From Flavobacterium gillisiae (GTDB lineage Bacteria; Bacteroidota; Bacteroidia; Flavobacteriales; Flavobacteriaceae), in assembly GCF_900107635.1 (NCBI RefSeq), contig NZ_FNRD01000007.1, positions 186,001 through 250,000 on the forward strand: 64,000 bases of DNA, read 5' to 3'. The position numbers were made by a program, and so were the translations under genes. Below the pieces are notes generated by a model that was not told the origin of the DNA, ran no database searches, and worked only from the letters and a program-made list of their open reading frames with translations. This document shows, one piece after another, positions 47,149 to 57,038 of this stretch (position 1 is the first letter of the stretch; the number at the start of each line of letters is the position of its first letter).

Positions 47149-47703
47149 TTATTTTTTATATTTACCATCTTTAAAGTTTTGAACTTCTAATAAATTCCCT
47201 TCTAAATCATAAACATTTAGTATTCCATTTCCATCTTTTAGAGTGCCTTTATCTAATTTCTTTCCATTACCATCAAAACAATTAATTATATTCATTAGTT
47301 TTCCATCAGTGTATAATCTTTCAGTATAAATTTTTCCATTAGTGTGATACCAATTCCATTGCCCAATCAATTTTCCATTATCTAATTTTCCAATTCCTTC
47401 TTTATTTCCGTTTTCGTAGAAAAATTTCCACTCTCCGTCTTGTTTTCCATTATTAAATTTACCGATCTGATGCAATTTGCCATTTTCGTGAAAAATTTCC
47501 CAAACACCTATTTCTGCTCCATTTAGATATTTCCCTTTTTGAAATATCGTTCCGTTTTTATGGTAAAATTTCCATTTTCCATTTTTTAAATCACTTGATG
47601 TTCTCCCTATTTTTTTTAATTCGCCACTGTCATAAGTTTCTTTTGTCATTTTACAAGAAACTAGTAATAAAGGCGTAAGAATTACGATAATAATTTTTTT
47701 CAT
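47149..47703 (-). CDS. YwqK-type (MORN-repeat) lipoprotein
   Basis: 184 residues. Signal and lipobox LLLVSCKMT, then at least six repeats of the form GKWKFYHKNG / GVWEIFHENGKL / GEWKFFYENGN / GQWNWYHTNGK, the YwqK/MORN-like beta-hairpin repeat. Proteins of this kind are called antitoxins by some annotation pipelines; there is no toxin partner here. Its stop codon lies 10 bp from the 3' end of the group II intron. Probably an envelope surface repeat protein. Confidence 0.85.
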   Translation of the reverse strand: MKKIIIVILTPLLLVSCKMTKETYDSGELKKIGRTSSDLKNGKWKFYHKNGTIFQKGKYLNGAEIGVWEIFHENGKLHQIGKFNNGKQDGEWKFFYENGNKEGIGKLDNGKLIGQWNWYHTNGKIYTERLYTDGKLMNIINCFDGNGKKLDKGTLKDGNGILNVYDLEGNLLEVQNFKDGKYKK

Positions 47704-47867
47704 TAATTAATTAATTAATTTTTAATTTTTCCACGTTTAATTTTATAATGCTTGCCAACTTGTATTAACATCAAATATACACCTCTTTTTTGATGTTTTT
47801 TCTAGTGTTGCCATTTTTTTCTTGTTAATTAACCTTATTACTATTGAAATGTAATATGCGCTCTCTT

Positions 47868-47960
47868 TAGCCCTGATCGAGGCGGTATCCTCGAAGTGCA
47901 ACGTAGAGATATAGCCGAGAGCGGGAGGGAACGTCCTTATAAAAACAACTCCTCCCGCTC
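47868..47960 (-). repeat. REP-like element, copy 4 (reversed), with a 10-bp hairpin
   Basis: TAGCCCTGATCGAGG...ATATAGCCGAGAGC resembles the reversed arms of the REP-like family. It overlaps a 10-bp inverted repeat GAGCGGGAGG (47919-47928) / CCTCCCGCTC (47951-47960). Confidence 0.6.
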
Positions 47961-47974
47961 CTAAAAATCAGCGT

Positions 47975-48006
47975 AAAAAAAAACACCAGCCTTGCGGCTG
48001 GTGTTT
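47975..48006 (-). terminator. Rho-independent terminator after clpB
   Basis: On the minus strand ACACCAGCC-GCAA-GGCTGGTGT followed by a long T-run (A-run at 47975-47981 on plus). About 33 bp downstream of the clpB stop. Confidence 0.85.
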
Positions 48007-48038
48007 TAATACTACAAAAAAATATAACAAATAATAAA

Positions 48039-50645
48039 TTATTCTACTAGCTCTGTTTGGTTTCTAAAAACCAATTCCCCGTTGAACGCATCGAGCAGTA
48101 TGATACTGTCCGTAGCGATTTTTCCGGCTAGAATTTCTTTAGAGAGGCTGTTCAATACGTCTCTTTGTATCACACGTTTCACCGGTCGGGCTCCAAATTG
48201 TGGATCATATCCTTTTTCGGCCAGATACGCGATAGCTTCAGGTGTGGCATCCATGGTAATTCCTTGCAATGCAAGCATTTTAGTCACACTTTTCAGTTGT
48301 AAACTAACAATCTTGGTGATGTTAGCACTACTCAAAGGCGTAAACATTACGATTTCATCGATACGATTGATAAATTCTGGACGAACGGTTTGTTTCAATA
48401 AACTCAGTACTTCTGTTTTGGCTGCCTCTGTAGCTTCTTCCATGCTGCCTTTTAGATTTTCAAATTTCTCCTGAATAATCTGGCTTCCCATATTAGAAGT
48501 CATGATGATAATGGTGTTTTTAAAATCAGCTAGACGTCCTTTATTGTCGGTTAATCGACCTTCGTCTAATACTTGCAACAAGATGTTAAATGTATCGGGA
48601 TGCGCTTTTTCGATCTCATCTAATAATATCACAGAATACGGTTTTCTACGCACCGCCTCAGTCAATTGACCGCCTTCGTCATAGCCTACATATCCTGGAG
48701 GCGCACCCACTAAACGGCTCACGCTATGGCGTTCCTGGTATTCGCTCATGTCGATACGGGTCATGGCATTTTCATCGTCAAAGAGGTATTCTGCCAATGC
48801 TTTTGCCAACTCGGTTTTACCCACACCAGTAGTTCCAAGGAAAAGAAAGGTTCCCACGGGTTTTTTCATGTCTTGTAATCCGGCGCGGCTTCTGCGTACG
48901 GCATCACTTACGGCTTCAATCGCTTCTTCCTGACCTACGACGCGCTGGTGCAATTCGGCTTCGAGATGCAATAATTTTTCGCGTTCTCCTTGTAGCATTT
49001 TCATAACTGGAATTCCAGTCCATTTAGCTACTACTTCGGCAATATCCTCGCGAGTCACTTCTTCTTTTATTAGAGAGCTTCCGCCAGCTTGATTTTCGAC
49101 TAGCTCCTTATGTAAAACTTCGAGACGCTCTTGGGCTTCTTTGATTTTTCCGTAACGAATTTCGGCTACTTTACCATAATCTCCTTCACGTTCTGCTCTT
49201 TCAGCTTCGTATTTATAATCTTCAATTTCTGTTTTTATTGCTTGTACATTATCGACAACATCTTTCTCCGATTTCCATTTGGCATAAATTTCATTTCGCT
49301 CTTCTTTAAGATTGGCTAAATCCATTCCTAAAATTTTAAGTTTGCTTTCGTCTTTCTCTCTTTTAATGGCTTCAATTTCGATTTCGAGTTGCATTACTTT
49401 TCGATCCAAAACATCGAGTTCTTCGGGTTTTGAATTGATTTCCATACGTATTTTTGAAGCGGCTTCGTCCATTAAATCAATGGCTTTGTCCGGAAGAAAT
49501 CGGTTGGTAATATAACGTTGAGATAATTCGACTGCAGCAATAATCGCCTCATCTTTTATCTGTACTTTGTGGTGTGTTTCATATTTTTCCTTGATACCAC
49601 GCAAGATTGAAATCGCACTTTCCGTATCTGGTTCTTCGATAATTATTTTCTGGAAACGTCTTTCGAGCGCTTTGTCTTTTTCGAAATATTTTTGGTATTC
49701 GTCTAATGTGGTTGCACCAATAGCGCGCAGTTCTCCACGAGCCAAAGCTGGTTTCAGAATGTTTGCGGCATCCATTGCACCTTCGCCACCTCCAGCGCCT
49801 ACAAGTGTATGAATCTCATCAATGAATAAAACAATATCTCCTTCGGCAGCGGTAACTTCCTTCACCACGGCTTTAAGTCGTTCTTCAAATTCTCCTTTGT
49901 ATTTGGCTCCTGCAATTAAGGCACCCATATCTAGCGAGAATACGATTTTGTCTTTCAAGTTATCTGGAACATCACCGTCCACAATTCGATGTGCTAAACC
50001 TTCGGCAATGGCAGTTTTACCCACGCCAGGTTCTCCCACAAGCATTGGGTTATTTTTTGTACGACGGGTTAATATTTGGAGTACTCTTCTAATCTCTTCG
50101 TCGCGACCAATAACAGGATCTAATTTGCCTGCCTTGGCTAGTTCGTTAAGATTTTTGGCATATTTATTTAAAGAATTATAGGTTTCTTCGGCAGAAGCGG
50201 AAGTCACTCTTTCTCCTTTTCGCAATTCGTCGATAGCTGCTTTCAAGCCCTTTTCGGTTACGCCTTGGTCTTTTAATATTTGGGCGGCTTTACTTTTCGA
50301 ATTAAAAATAGCCAAAACTAAATGTTCGATTGAAACGAATTCATCGTTCATTTTTTTAGCAATGATTTCTGCTTCGTTCAAGGTAGAGTTTGCCGTTCTA
50401 GAAAGCATTACTTCGCCTCCGGTTACCTTGGGGAAACTTTGTATGGTGCTATCTAAAATTTGGATAAATAAAGGCACATTTACATTTAGCTTTTTCAAAA
50501 TAAAAGGAGTCACATTTTCGTCCACTTCAAGCATGGATTTGAATAAATGTTCGTTTTCTATTTGTTGTTGACCAAAGCCTTGAGCAAGTTGTTGTGAATG
50601 CTGAATAGCTTCTTGTGATTTTATGGTAAATTTATTTATGTTCAT
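48039..50645 (-). CDS. clpB: ATP-dependent disaggregase ClpB
   Basis: Hsp100 chaperone that pulls proteins out of aggregates together with DnaK. 868 residues: N-domain, first AAA+ with Walker [11 protein letters not shown] (near 207) and Walker [12 protein letters not shown], the middle coiled coil (about 410-520), second AAA+ with [14 protein letters not shown] (near 608) and [12 protein letters not shown]. Complete. Starts [15 protein letters not shown], a usual ClpB N-terminus. I see no Bacteroidota promoter box on the minus strand upstream. Confidence 0.97.
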   Translation of the reverse strand: MNINKFTIKSQEAIQHSQQLAQGFGQQQIENEHLFKSMLEVDENVTPFILKKLNVNVPLFIQILDSTIQSFPKVTGGEVMLSRTANSTLNEAEIIAKKMNDEFVSIEHLVLAIFNSKSKAAQILKDQGVTEKGLKAAIDELRKGERVTSASAEETYNSLNKYAKNLNELAKAGKLDPVIGRDEEIRRVLQILTRRTKNNPMLVGEPGVGKTAIAEGLAHRIVDGDVPDNLKDKIVFSLDMGALIAGAKYKGEFEERLKAVVKEVTAAEGDIVLFIDEIHTLVGAGGGEGAMDAANILKPALARGELRAIGATTLDEYQKYFEKDKALERRFQKIIIEEPDTESAISILRGIKEKYETHHKVQIKDEAIIAAVELSQRYITNRFLPDKAIDLMDEAASKIRMEINSKPEELDVLDRKVMQLEIEIEAIKREKDESKLKILGMDLANLKEERNEIYAKWKSEKDVVDNVQAIKTEIEDYKYEAERAEREGDYGKVAEIRYGKIKEAQERLEVLHKELVENQAGGSSLIKEEVTREDIAEVVAKWTGIPVMKMLQGEREKLLHLEAELHQRVVGQEEAIEAVSDAVRRSRAGLQDMKKPVGTFLFLGTTGVGKTELAKALAEYLFDDENAMTRIDMSEYQERHSVSRLVGAPPGYVGYDEGGQLTEAVRRKPYSVILLDEIEKAHPDTFNILLQVLDEGRLTDNKGRLADFKNTIIIMTSNMGSQIIQEKFENLKGSMEEATEAAKTEVLSLLKQTVRPEFINRIDEIVMFTPLSSANITKIVSLQLKSVTKMLALQGITMDATPEAIAYLAEKGYDPQFGARPVKRVIQRDVLNSLSKEILAGKIATDSIILLDAFNGELVFRNQTELVE

Positions 50646-50789
50646 GGTTTTTTAATTTTGGAGTTATTATGGTAACTTTGCAACTTGATAATCAATTTAT
50701 ATTCCATTACAATAGTACAGACAATATGGCATTTAAAACATGATTTTTATCATATAACCAAGTCAAAATGACTTAATTACAGACAAAAT

Positions 50790-51182
50790 ATGAGTTTTTT
50801 TAAAAATATCTTTGGTGGGTCTTCTGAGGACCAAAATGAATCGACACCTAAAATGAATTGGAATGCTTTAACTGATTTGGAGCAGCTAAATGAGATTGTT
50901 TCACTTTCTAATGAAAAACCAGTGGTTATTTTCAAACACAGCACACGCTGTAGTATTAGTAGAATGGCTTTGAAACAATTTGAAAATGAGTTTGATCTCT
51001 CAGATAAAGTTACACCTTATTTTTTAGATTTGATAGCGCATCGTGATATTTCTAACGACATAGCTTCACGTTTTGGTGTGATGCATCAATCGCCTCAATT
51101 GTTGCTGATTAAGGGTGGAAAAGCAGTTTATGATGTTTCCCACAGCGATATCGATGCTGAAGCGTTGAAGGGGAAAGTATAG
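50790..51182 (+). CDS. ytxJ: Bacillithiol-system redox protein YtxJ
   Basis: 130 residues of thioredoxin fold. The motif FKHSTRCSISRMAL contains the single conserved Cys (about residue 54), as in YtxJ monothiol bacilliredoxin-like proteins; LDLIAHRDISNDIASRFGVMHQSPQLLLI with cis-Pro follows. It likely debacillithiolates or carries thiols in bacillithiol metabolism. A TAACTTTG box at 50673 is a weak promoter candidate. Confidence 0.9.
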   Translation: MSFFKNIFGGSSEDQNESTPKMNWNALTDLEQLNEIVSLSNEKPVVIFKHSTRCSISRMALKQFENEFDLSDKVTPYFLDLIAHRDISNDIASRFGVMHQSPQLLLIKGGKAVYDVSHSDIDAEALKGKV

Positions 51183-51203
51183 TTCTAAAAAAAGATAAAA
51201 AGC

Positions 51204-51256
51204 AGGCCACGAATTCACTAATTAATAATTTGATTAGTGAATTCGTGGCTTTTTAT
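51204..51256. terminator. Bidirectional terminator between ytxJ and the membrane protein
   Basis: A 17-bp perfect stem GCCACGAATTCACTAAT (51206-51222) with its complement (51233-51249), flanked by A- and T-runs. Confidence 0.92.
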
Positions 51257-51257
51257 T

Positions 51258-52418
51258 TTAAAATTCTCCGCTTGAACCACCACCACTAAATTCACCTCCG
51301 CCAAATTCTAAATTTGACTTGGTTGTAATTTCTGGTTTTAATCCTAGTTGAGAAGAAATCAGTATTTCGGCATTCGAAAAAGCATTTGTTTTTGTTAAAC
51401 GATCAGGCATAAAAGTCACTCCAGTTTCTTTGTCTTTTAGTTTTTTTATTATGAAGTAAGTAATTCCAAAGAGTACTACTCCGCCAAGGGTTAATGCAAT
51501 TTCAATAGGTAAAATAGCATAATAAAATCGGATGGTATAAATAGAAAAACCAAGTGCTAAGAACCCAATCCAAAGCATTATTCTATCTTTTTTTAATATC
51601 GAATAAATTAAATAAAATAAGGGCACTACAAAGGTAAAACCGTAAAAGAAGAATGCAAACCGAATATCAGTATTTGGAGCAATGGCCGCACCAAGCAGAA
51701 GAACTGAAAGTTCACGCACCACTAGATAATTTCCGGAAAGATAAAAGAGAATAAGGCTGAAATTATTCGCTAAAGAAATTCCTTTGTAGTAAAATGGGTT
51801 TGTTATCTTTGGTAGTGTTGTTTTACTAATAAAATAGATTGCTACCGCAAAAATCATCATTACAAAAGGCAAAACGGTTTTTCCGATGCTACCCAATTCA
51901 AACATCGCGTAGGTTAGTGTAGCTGTTAGGGCTAAACAAAATAATAATGCCATGGCAAGATGTAAATAACGGAGATAGCTGCAGCATGCGGTTAGCGTGA
52001 TAATAGAAGCAATTATGATTTCGTTTCCATCTGTTAAAAGTCCTATGGCTACAGCCAAAGTAAATTGACTGCCCCATATAAAGGCATCATCTAATCCGTG
52101 TCCATAAAATTTTAGACGGGTTAAGACTTCTGCTCCTGCAAAACCAATGGTCGCATATAGAAATACAATAACTTTAAAATTTTCACCTATTGCATTTTCG
52201 CTAATTAAAGTTAAGAAACCACAAATAGAGGAATACAAAAAACTTCCCAATATGAAAAAAGCCAGTCTGATTAATAGGTTGTTACTACTTTTAGGAATTG
52301 TTAGTTGTCTAGAAATCCCTTTATATTGTTCACTATCTATGAAGCTAGCTTCTTTTAAAGAATGTGCTTCTTCGACTAGAGTTAAATTCTCTAACTCCAC
52401 TTTATCGTATACTATCAT
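51258..52418 (-). CDS. Polytopic membrane protein with Gly/Ser-rich tail
   Basis: 386 residues: a short soluble N-terminus (about 60 residues), about ten hydrophobic segments and a tail ending GGGEFSGGGSSGEF. Such tails occur on small domains next to membrane proteins (compare TPM proteins). It overlaps the upstream DUF2157-type gene by 17 bases, so the two are co-translated. Function unknown; DUF4401-like is possible. Confidence 0.7.
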   Translation of the reverse strand: MIVYDKVELENLTLVEEAHSLKEASFIDSEQYKGISRQLTIPKSSNNLLIRLAFFILGSFLYSSICGFLTLISENAIGENFKVIVFLYATIGFAGAEVLTRLKFYGHGLDDAFIWGSQFTLAVAIGLLTDGNEIIIASIITLTACCSYLRYLHLAMALLFCLALTATLTYAMFELGSIGKTVLPFVMMIFAVAIYFISKTTLPKITNPFYYKGISLANNFSLILFYLSGNYLVVRELSVLLLGAAIAPNTDIRFAFFFYGFTFVVPLFYLIYSILKKDRIMLWIGFLALGFSIYTIRFYYAILPIEIALTLGGVVLFGITYFIIKKLKDKETGVTFMPDRLTKTNAFSNAEILISSQLGLKPEITTKSNLEFGGGEFSGGGSSGEF

Positions 52419-53400
52419 CGTTGCTATTTTTATTGAATTTTTTAATAAGGCCGATAAATAGGATTATAGAAACGATCAAATAAAAGGGGATAAAAAAGGA
52501 GAAAGCAATTAAAAAATCATCAATATTTAGAAATTGAATGGCTTTGAATAATAAGATATTAACTCCAATATAGGCATAAATGATAGTGAAAATAAAAAGA
52601 GAAACAGATTTGATTTTGTAACTGGATATATAAAAATAATATAAGGCAGCAGCTAAAATAACTGCGAATACTGACCAGTATGGTTCAAATAAATTATTGA
52701 CACAGGAAATACTTATAAGGTGTAAGCCAAAAGTCAAATACACTAAAGTGAAATGTTTTTTTAATGCAATCTGGTTACTATAAATAGACCAAAGAACGAG
52801 TACAACTCCTAAGCCAATTGCGGAATAACTTAAGGTGTTTGTTTCGTAGAAATTATTATTAAGTAGCGACTGCGGACTAACTGTTAAACCAATGTATGCG
52901 GCTAGACCAGTGATTGCAATGGATAAAATACTTTTGTTATCAAAATAGTAGGCACAAAAGAGTCCGATTACTGTGGGAACTAAAGTAGCTAATCCATAGT
53001 GGGTTCCAAAAGTGGTGTATTGAAATTGCAAATAGCCTATAAAAATACAAGTCAAAAGAACAGCCGCAAGAATAAGGTAGTCAAATATGGGATTCTCAAA
53101 ACTAGTTTCTCCTTTCTGAAATCCAGTGCTACTTTTAAAACTGAAATAATAACAAACAATAGTTACAATTAATAATATAGATAAGATAGCAATATGACCA
53201 ATCGTATCAATATTTTGATAAATTAAAATCCCAATCCCTGTCGTAAAAGACAAAACAGAAAGGTATAGAAACAGTTTCAACTCGGTGTTTAGTGAGAAAA
53301 TTTCCAAACTTCGATACGCTTTAACTTGTTTGAATTGGGTATCTGTTATTAGTTTTTTATCAAAAAGAGCTTGAGTTGCTTGTTCTTCCATATGTATCAT
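52402..53400 (-). CDS. DUF2157-type membrane protein
   Basis: 332 residues, N-terminal soluble segment (QALFDKKLITDTQFKQVKAYR) followed by about ten membrane helices, the layout of DUF2157 proteins. An ATG three codons in (53391) is an alternative start. Operon with the Gly-rich-tail protein; stop-start overlap supports a common complex. Role unknown. Confidence 0.72.
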   Translation of the reverse strand: MIHMEEQATQALFDKKLITDTQFKQVKAYRSLEIFSLNTELKLFLYLSVLSFTTGIGILIYQNIDTIGHIAILSILLIVTIVCYYFSFKSSTGFQKGETSFENPIFDYLILAAVLLTCIFIGYLQFQYTTFGTHYGLATLVPTVIGLFCAYYFDNKSILSIAITGLAAYIGLTVSPQSLLNNNFYETNTLSYSAIGLGVVLVLWSIYSNQIALKKHFTLVYLTFGLHLISISCVNNLFEPYWSVFAVILAAALYYFYISSYKIKSVSLFIFTIIYAYIGVNILLFKAIQFLNIDDFLIAFSFFIPFYLIVSIILFIGLIKKFNKNSNDDSIR

Positions 53401-53483
53401 AGTGTTATTTTAAAATAGCTACTATTCAAATATATGTATTCTTTGTTGATTATTTGTAGGACTTTTTATCGTTTGACAGAATT

Positions 53484-53517
53484 CAAAAAAAATCCATTCG
53501 TTTTAAGGAATGGATTA
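53484..53517 (-). terminator. Terminator ending the arginine operon
   Basis: On the minus strand AATCCATTC (from 53516) and GAATGGATT with eight T residues after, 28 bp past the argH stop. Confidence 0.85.
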
Positions 53518-53544
53518 ATAAAATAGTTAGCAATTAAATAGTTT

Positions 53545-54825
53545 TTAGAAAGCTAATTTCATCTTTTCTTTTATCTCCGCCAAACACAAATTATTGATAC
53601 TTCCTTCGTGCGTATGTTTAGTCTCTTTTGGGGATTCGTAAGTACCATTCTCTAATTGTTCCGCTACAGCTTTGTATGCGTCTCTAAAAGGCATTCCAGC
53701 AACAACCATTTCGTTTAAAGTATCTACAGTAAACAAGTAGTTGTATTTTTTATCGGCTAGGATATTGTCTTTTACTTTGATGTCTTTTATCGAGAAGATA
53801 GCAATATCCAGACAGGCTTGTAAATTTTGAATGGCCGGAAACAATCCTTCTTTTAATAGCTGTAAATCTCTGTGGTATCCACTTGGAAGATTATTAGTAA
53901 TTAAAGTGATTTCGTATGGTAAAGCTTGAATCTTGTTGCATTTTCCACGGATCAATTCGAAAACATCAGGGTTTTTCTTGTGAGGCATAATGCTAGAACC
54001 TGTTGTCAAGTGCGCAGGTAAGCCAATAAAATCAAAATTCTGACTCATATACACACAAACATCCATGGAGAACTTTGCCAAAGTTGCAGCTACGCTACTC
54101 ATTGCAAAAGCTAATGTTTTTTCTGATTTTCCACGACTCATTTGTGCGGCAACCGAATTGTATTTTAAGGTTTCGAAACCCAATTCTTTTGTAGTGAATG
54201 TTCTGTTGATAGGGAAGGAGGATCCATATCCTGCAGCAGAACCTAACGGATTTTGATCTACCACTTTCAAAGCAGCATTTAACATCGTGATATCATCAAT
54301 CAAAGTTTCAGCGTAAGCAGAAAACCACATTCCGAAAGACGATGGCATTGCAATTTGCAAATGCGTATAGCCAGGTAAAAGTACATTTTGATACTTCTCT
54401 GCGGATTCCATTAGTAAATCAAAAAGTGATTTTACTTGCTCTTTTAAATCAATCACAACATCTTTTAAATACAAGTTGACATCGACTAGAACTTGATCGT
54501 TACGAGAACGAGCGGTATGTATTTTTTTACCAGCGTCGCCCAGTTTGATGGTCAGTAAATATTCAATTTTAGAGTGAACATCTTCAAATGAATCTTCGAT
54601 TATAAAGTTTCCTTCAGCAACATCAGTAATAATTTCGTTTAAAGCAACTACTAAAGAATCAGTTTCAGTAGTAGTTAATAAACCGATGCTTCCTAACATT
54701 TTAGCGTGAGCAATAGAGCCCAAAGCATCATATTTAGCTAGAACCAAATCCAATTCTCGATCGTTACCAACAGTGAATTGTTCGATTTGTTTATCAGTAG
54801 GTATTCCTTTTTCCCAAAGTTTCAT
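53545..54825 (-). CDS. argH: Argininosuccinate lyase ArgH
   Basis: Splits argininosuccinate to arginine and fumarate, the final step. 426 residues, slightly short for the family. HTARSRNDQV near residue 83, TAHLQIAMPS-type GYTHLQIAMP near 152, and the signature GSSIMPHKKNPD near 277 are intact. Last gene of the operon; the 229 bp to the deacylase gene contain three tandem repeats. Confidence 0.96.
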   Translation of the reverse strand: MKLWEKGIPTDKQIEQFTVGNDRELDLVLAKYDALGSIAHAKMLGSIGLLTTTETDSLVVALNEIITDVAEGNFIIEDSFEDVHSKIEYLLTIKLGDAGKKIHTARSRNDQVLVDVNLYLKDVVIDLKEQVKSLFDLLMESAEKYQNVLLPGYTHLQIAMPSSFGMWFSAYAETLIDDITMLNAALKVVDQNPLGSAAGYGSSFPINRTFTTKELGFETLKYNSVAAQMSRGKSEKTLAFAMSSVAATLAKFSMDVCVYMSQNFDFIGLPAHLTTGSSIMPHKKNPDVFELIRGKCNKIQALPYEITLITNNLPSGYHRDLQLLKEGLFPAIQNLQACLDIAIFSIKDIKVKDNILADKKYNYLFTVDTLNEMVVAGMPFRDAYKAVAEQLENGTYESPKETKHTHEGSINNLCLAEIKEKMKLAF

Positions 54826-54838
54826 AGTGGTATGTTTT

Positions 54839-55005
54839 GTTTCGCAAAGTTTCTCAGAGGAGGCTCAGAGACTCGCAAAGTTTAATTTTTTAATATTTGT
54901 TTCGCAAAATTCCTCAGAGGTTTCTCAAAGACTCGCAAAGTTTAATTTTTAATATTTGTTTCGCAAAATTCCTCAGAGGTTTCTCAGAGCTTCGCAAAGT
55001 ATTTT
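54839..55005 (-). repeat. Three tandem CGCAAAG-type repeats, about 60-bp period
   Basis: Copies start about 54841, 54898 and 54958: TTTCGCAAA(G/A)TT(T/C)CTCAGAGG then CTCA(G/A)AG..TCGCAAAGT. They are related to the accessory repeats at 45905 and 46431. They lie between argH and argE. Confidence 0.8.
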
Positions 55006-55054
55006 TTTATATTTATTACGAAAAGCATCCCGCCTCCCATCAGTTGAGCAGATT

Positions 55055-56125
55055 CTATTGCTTTAAAAAATCTCCTAGTATTTTAATATACAATTGGATT
55101 CCTTCTTCGATTTCGTTTACATATATAAATTCATCTGCTGAGTGTGACCGCAGCGTATCTCCAGGTCCTAATTTCAATGATTTACAGCTCAAAACCGATT
55201 GGTCAGAAAGGGTAGGAGAGCCGTAAGTGGTGCGTCCTAAAGCGATTCCGGCTTGCACTAATCCGTGCGATTCGGGAATAGACGAGGAACTTAAATTCAT
55301 AGAGCGTGGCGTAACCTCTGCATTCACATTGTCTTTTACGATTTGTAAAATTTCATGATTTGTATAGCAGTCGTTGACACGGATATCGATAACCAAATCA
55401 CATTCTGATGGAACCACGTTGTGTTGTTTTCCAGCATTAATTTGGGTAACAGTCATTTTTACGGGACCTAACTGCTCTGATACTTTATCAAATGTATAAT
55501 TTTTAAACCATTCCATTACGGGAATTGTTTTGTACAAAGCATTGTCTTCATTTTGATGCGCTGCATGACTTGGCGTTCCTTTTACTTTAACATCCAAGAC
55601 CAATAACCCTTTTTCGGCTATTGCCAATTGCATTAGGGTAGGTTCGCCTACAATAGCACATTCTAGTTCTGGTAAATGTTGAAGAACACTATTTAAGCCT
55701 TTTTTACCGCTGCTTTCTTCTTCGGCAGAGCCAACGATTACAATATTATAAGGTAAATTTTCTTTCGCGTAAAAATGAACAAAAGCAGCCAACAAAGAAA
55801 CCAAACAACCTCCTGCATCATTACTCCCCAATCCGAACAACTTCCCATCTTTTACAATCGCCTTAAACGGATCGTTTGTGTAGGCTTGGTTTGGTCTTAC
55901 GGTATCGTGGTGTGAATTTAAAAGTAGGGTAGGTTTAGTAGCATCAAAATGCCTGTTGTATGCCCAAACATTATTGTTTTCTCTTTTGAAAGGGATATCG
56001 TTTGAATTGAACCAATTCTCAATTAGTAAAGCGGTCTTATCTTCTTCGCTTGAAAAAGAAGGAGTCTCAATTAGTGCTTCTAAAAGTGAAATAGCTTCTT
56101 GTGTAAGGATTTCGATGTTTTTCAT
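55055..56125 (-). CDS. M20 N-acylornithine/N-acylcitrulline deacylase (ArgE-like)
   Basis: 356 residues of M20 metallopeptidase fold: NSHHDTV and GSNDAGGC (metal ligands), AEEESSG (catalytic Glu), EPTLMQL and HSADEF (metal ligand). In this cluster, with an acylornithine carbamoyltransferase, the natural substrate is N-acyl-L-citrulline rather than N-acetylornithine. N-acetyl versus N-succinyl cannot be decided from this gene alone. Start at ATG 56123-56125. Confidence 0.88.
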   Translation of the reverse strand: MKNIEILTQEAISLLEALIETPSFSSEEDKTALLIENWFNSNDIPFKRENNNVWAYNRHFDATKPTLLLNSHHDTVRPNQAYTNDPFKAIVKDGKLFGLGSNDAGGCLVSLLAAFVHFYAKENLPYNIVIVGSAEEESSGKKGLNSVLQHLPELECAIVGEPTLMQLAIAEKGLLVLDVKVKGTPSHAAHQNEDNALYKTIPVMEWFKNYTFDKVSEQLGPVKMTVTQINAGKQHNVVPSECDLVIDIRVNDCYTNHEILQIVKDNVNAEVTPRSMNLSSSSIPESHGLVQAGIALGRTTYGSPTLSDQSVLSCKSLKLGPGDTLRSHSADEFIYVNEIEEGIQLYIKILGDFLKQ

Positions 56126-56141
56126 TTATTCTAATTTTTTA

Positions 56142-56203
56142 ACACAGATTACTCAAATTAGCTCAGATTAATTTGTGCAAATCTGTGTAATTTGTGTTTA
56201 ACT
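56142..56203 (-). repeat. Imperfect palindrome of the cacagatt type
   Basis: AACACAGATTACTCAAATTA ... AATTTGTGTTTAAC: an inverted AT-rich repeat fills the 79-bp junction between argE and argB. Short related pieces occur near 28185. Confidence 0.6.
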
Positions 56204-56204
56204 T

Positions 56205-57038
56205 TTAAAGTTGTATTGTTGTGTAAATAGCATCGTTATTTTTTAACATGCTATGGTGGCCAATTCGTATTTTTTGAACTCCTTTAGACAAGCTATTGAA
56301 GCAATTGTCTAATTTTGGAATCATCCCTGAATGAATGGCTTTTTCTTCTTTTAATTTCGAATATAAGTCGGCATTCATATTTAAAATTACAGACGAATCA
56401 TCTTCTGAATCGAATAAAACGCCTGGTTTCTCGAAACAATAATTTAAAGTCACCTCAAAGACTTCTGATAAGGCAATGGCTAATTCGCTAGCTATAGTAT
56501 CGGCATTTGTATTTAGTAACTGACCGTTTTTATCATGGGTAATGGCACAAAAAACAGGAATGATTCCGCTAGAAAGTAAAGTTTCTAATAGTGGTGTGTT
56601 CACTGATTTTACATCACCTACAAAACCGTAATCGATTGTGGGGTGGTTTCTTTTGTCAGACTGAATTAAATTTCCATCTGCTCCAGAAAATCCCATCGCA
56701 TTTGTATTATGCCCTTGTAATTGAGCCACAATATTTTTATTGATTTGCCCCGCATATATCATGACTACAACATCAAGCATAGGCGCATCGGTAATACGGC
56801 GTCCGTCAATCATTTGTGGAACTAAACCAATGCTTTGAGCCATTTTAGTCGCTGACTTTCCGCCACCATGAACAAGTACTTTATAGCCTTCAATCTTGGA
56901 GAAATCCGTTAGAAACTGTTGTAGCTCTTTGGGATCATCAATAATGTTTCCACCAATTTTTATTATCGTCACCCCAGCCCTCTGCGAAGTAGAGGGAGCC
57001 GATATTGATATACTGGAGTTTTCTAACGGTATAGCCAT
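56205..57038 (-). CDS. argB: N-acetylglutamate kinase ArgB with a repeat-derived N-terminus
   Basis: 277 residues. GGN near residue 30 and VHGGGKSAT, the family loops; DGRRITD and GADGNLI are present. The N-terminal ~23 residues before VTIIKIGGN are an extension not usual in ArgB. Residues about 11-23 (SISAPSTSQRAGV) are encoded by DNA that matches an arm of the 61349/61575 repeat. The ATG overlaps the argF stop by one base (TAATG), which supports this start; a GTG at 56972 is the alternative. By pathway, the substrate could be N-acetyl- or N-succinyl-glutamate. Confidence 0.9.
   Translation of the reverse strand: MAIPLENSSISISAPSTSQRAGVTIIKIGGNIIDDPKELQQFLTDFSKIEGYKVLVHGGGKSATKMAQSIGLVPQMIDGRRITDAPMLDVVVMIYAGQINKNIVAQLQGHNTNAMGFSGADGNLIQSDKRNHPTIDYGFVGDVKSVNTPLLETLLSSGIIPVFCAITHDKNGQLLNTNADTIASELAIALSEVFEVTLNYCFEKPGVLFDSEDDSSVILNMNADLYSKLKEEKAIHSGMIPKLDNCFNSLSKGVQKIRIGHHSMLKNNDAIYTTIQL

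Noticed and set aside
47149..47703. Toxin-antitoxin function for the YwqK-like lipoprotein
   Set aside because: No toxin partner and it has a lipoprotein signal; the antitoxin name is an annotation habit for the repeat family.
48082..50571. Many plus-strand frames opposite clpB
   Set aside because: Ser/Ile-rich shadow frames produced by antisense reading of a long, conserved gene; no independent signals.
54839..55005. Three evenly spaced repeats as a CRISPR array
   Set aside because: Units are ~60 bp with no unique spacers and diverging ends; the repeats themselves are the whole unit, no Cas genes are present, and the words recur elsewhere.
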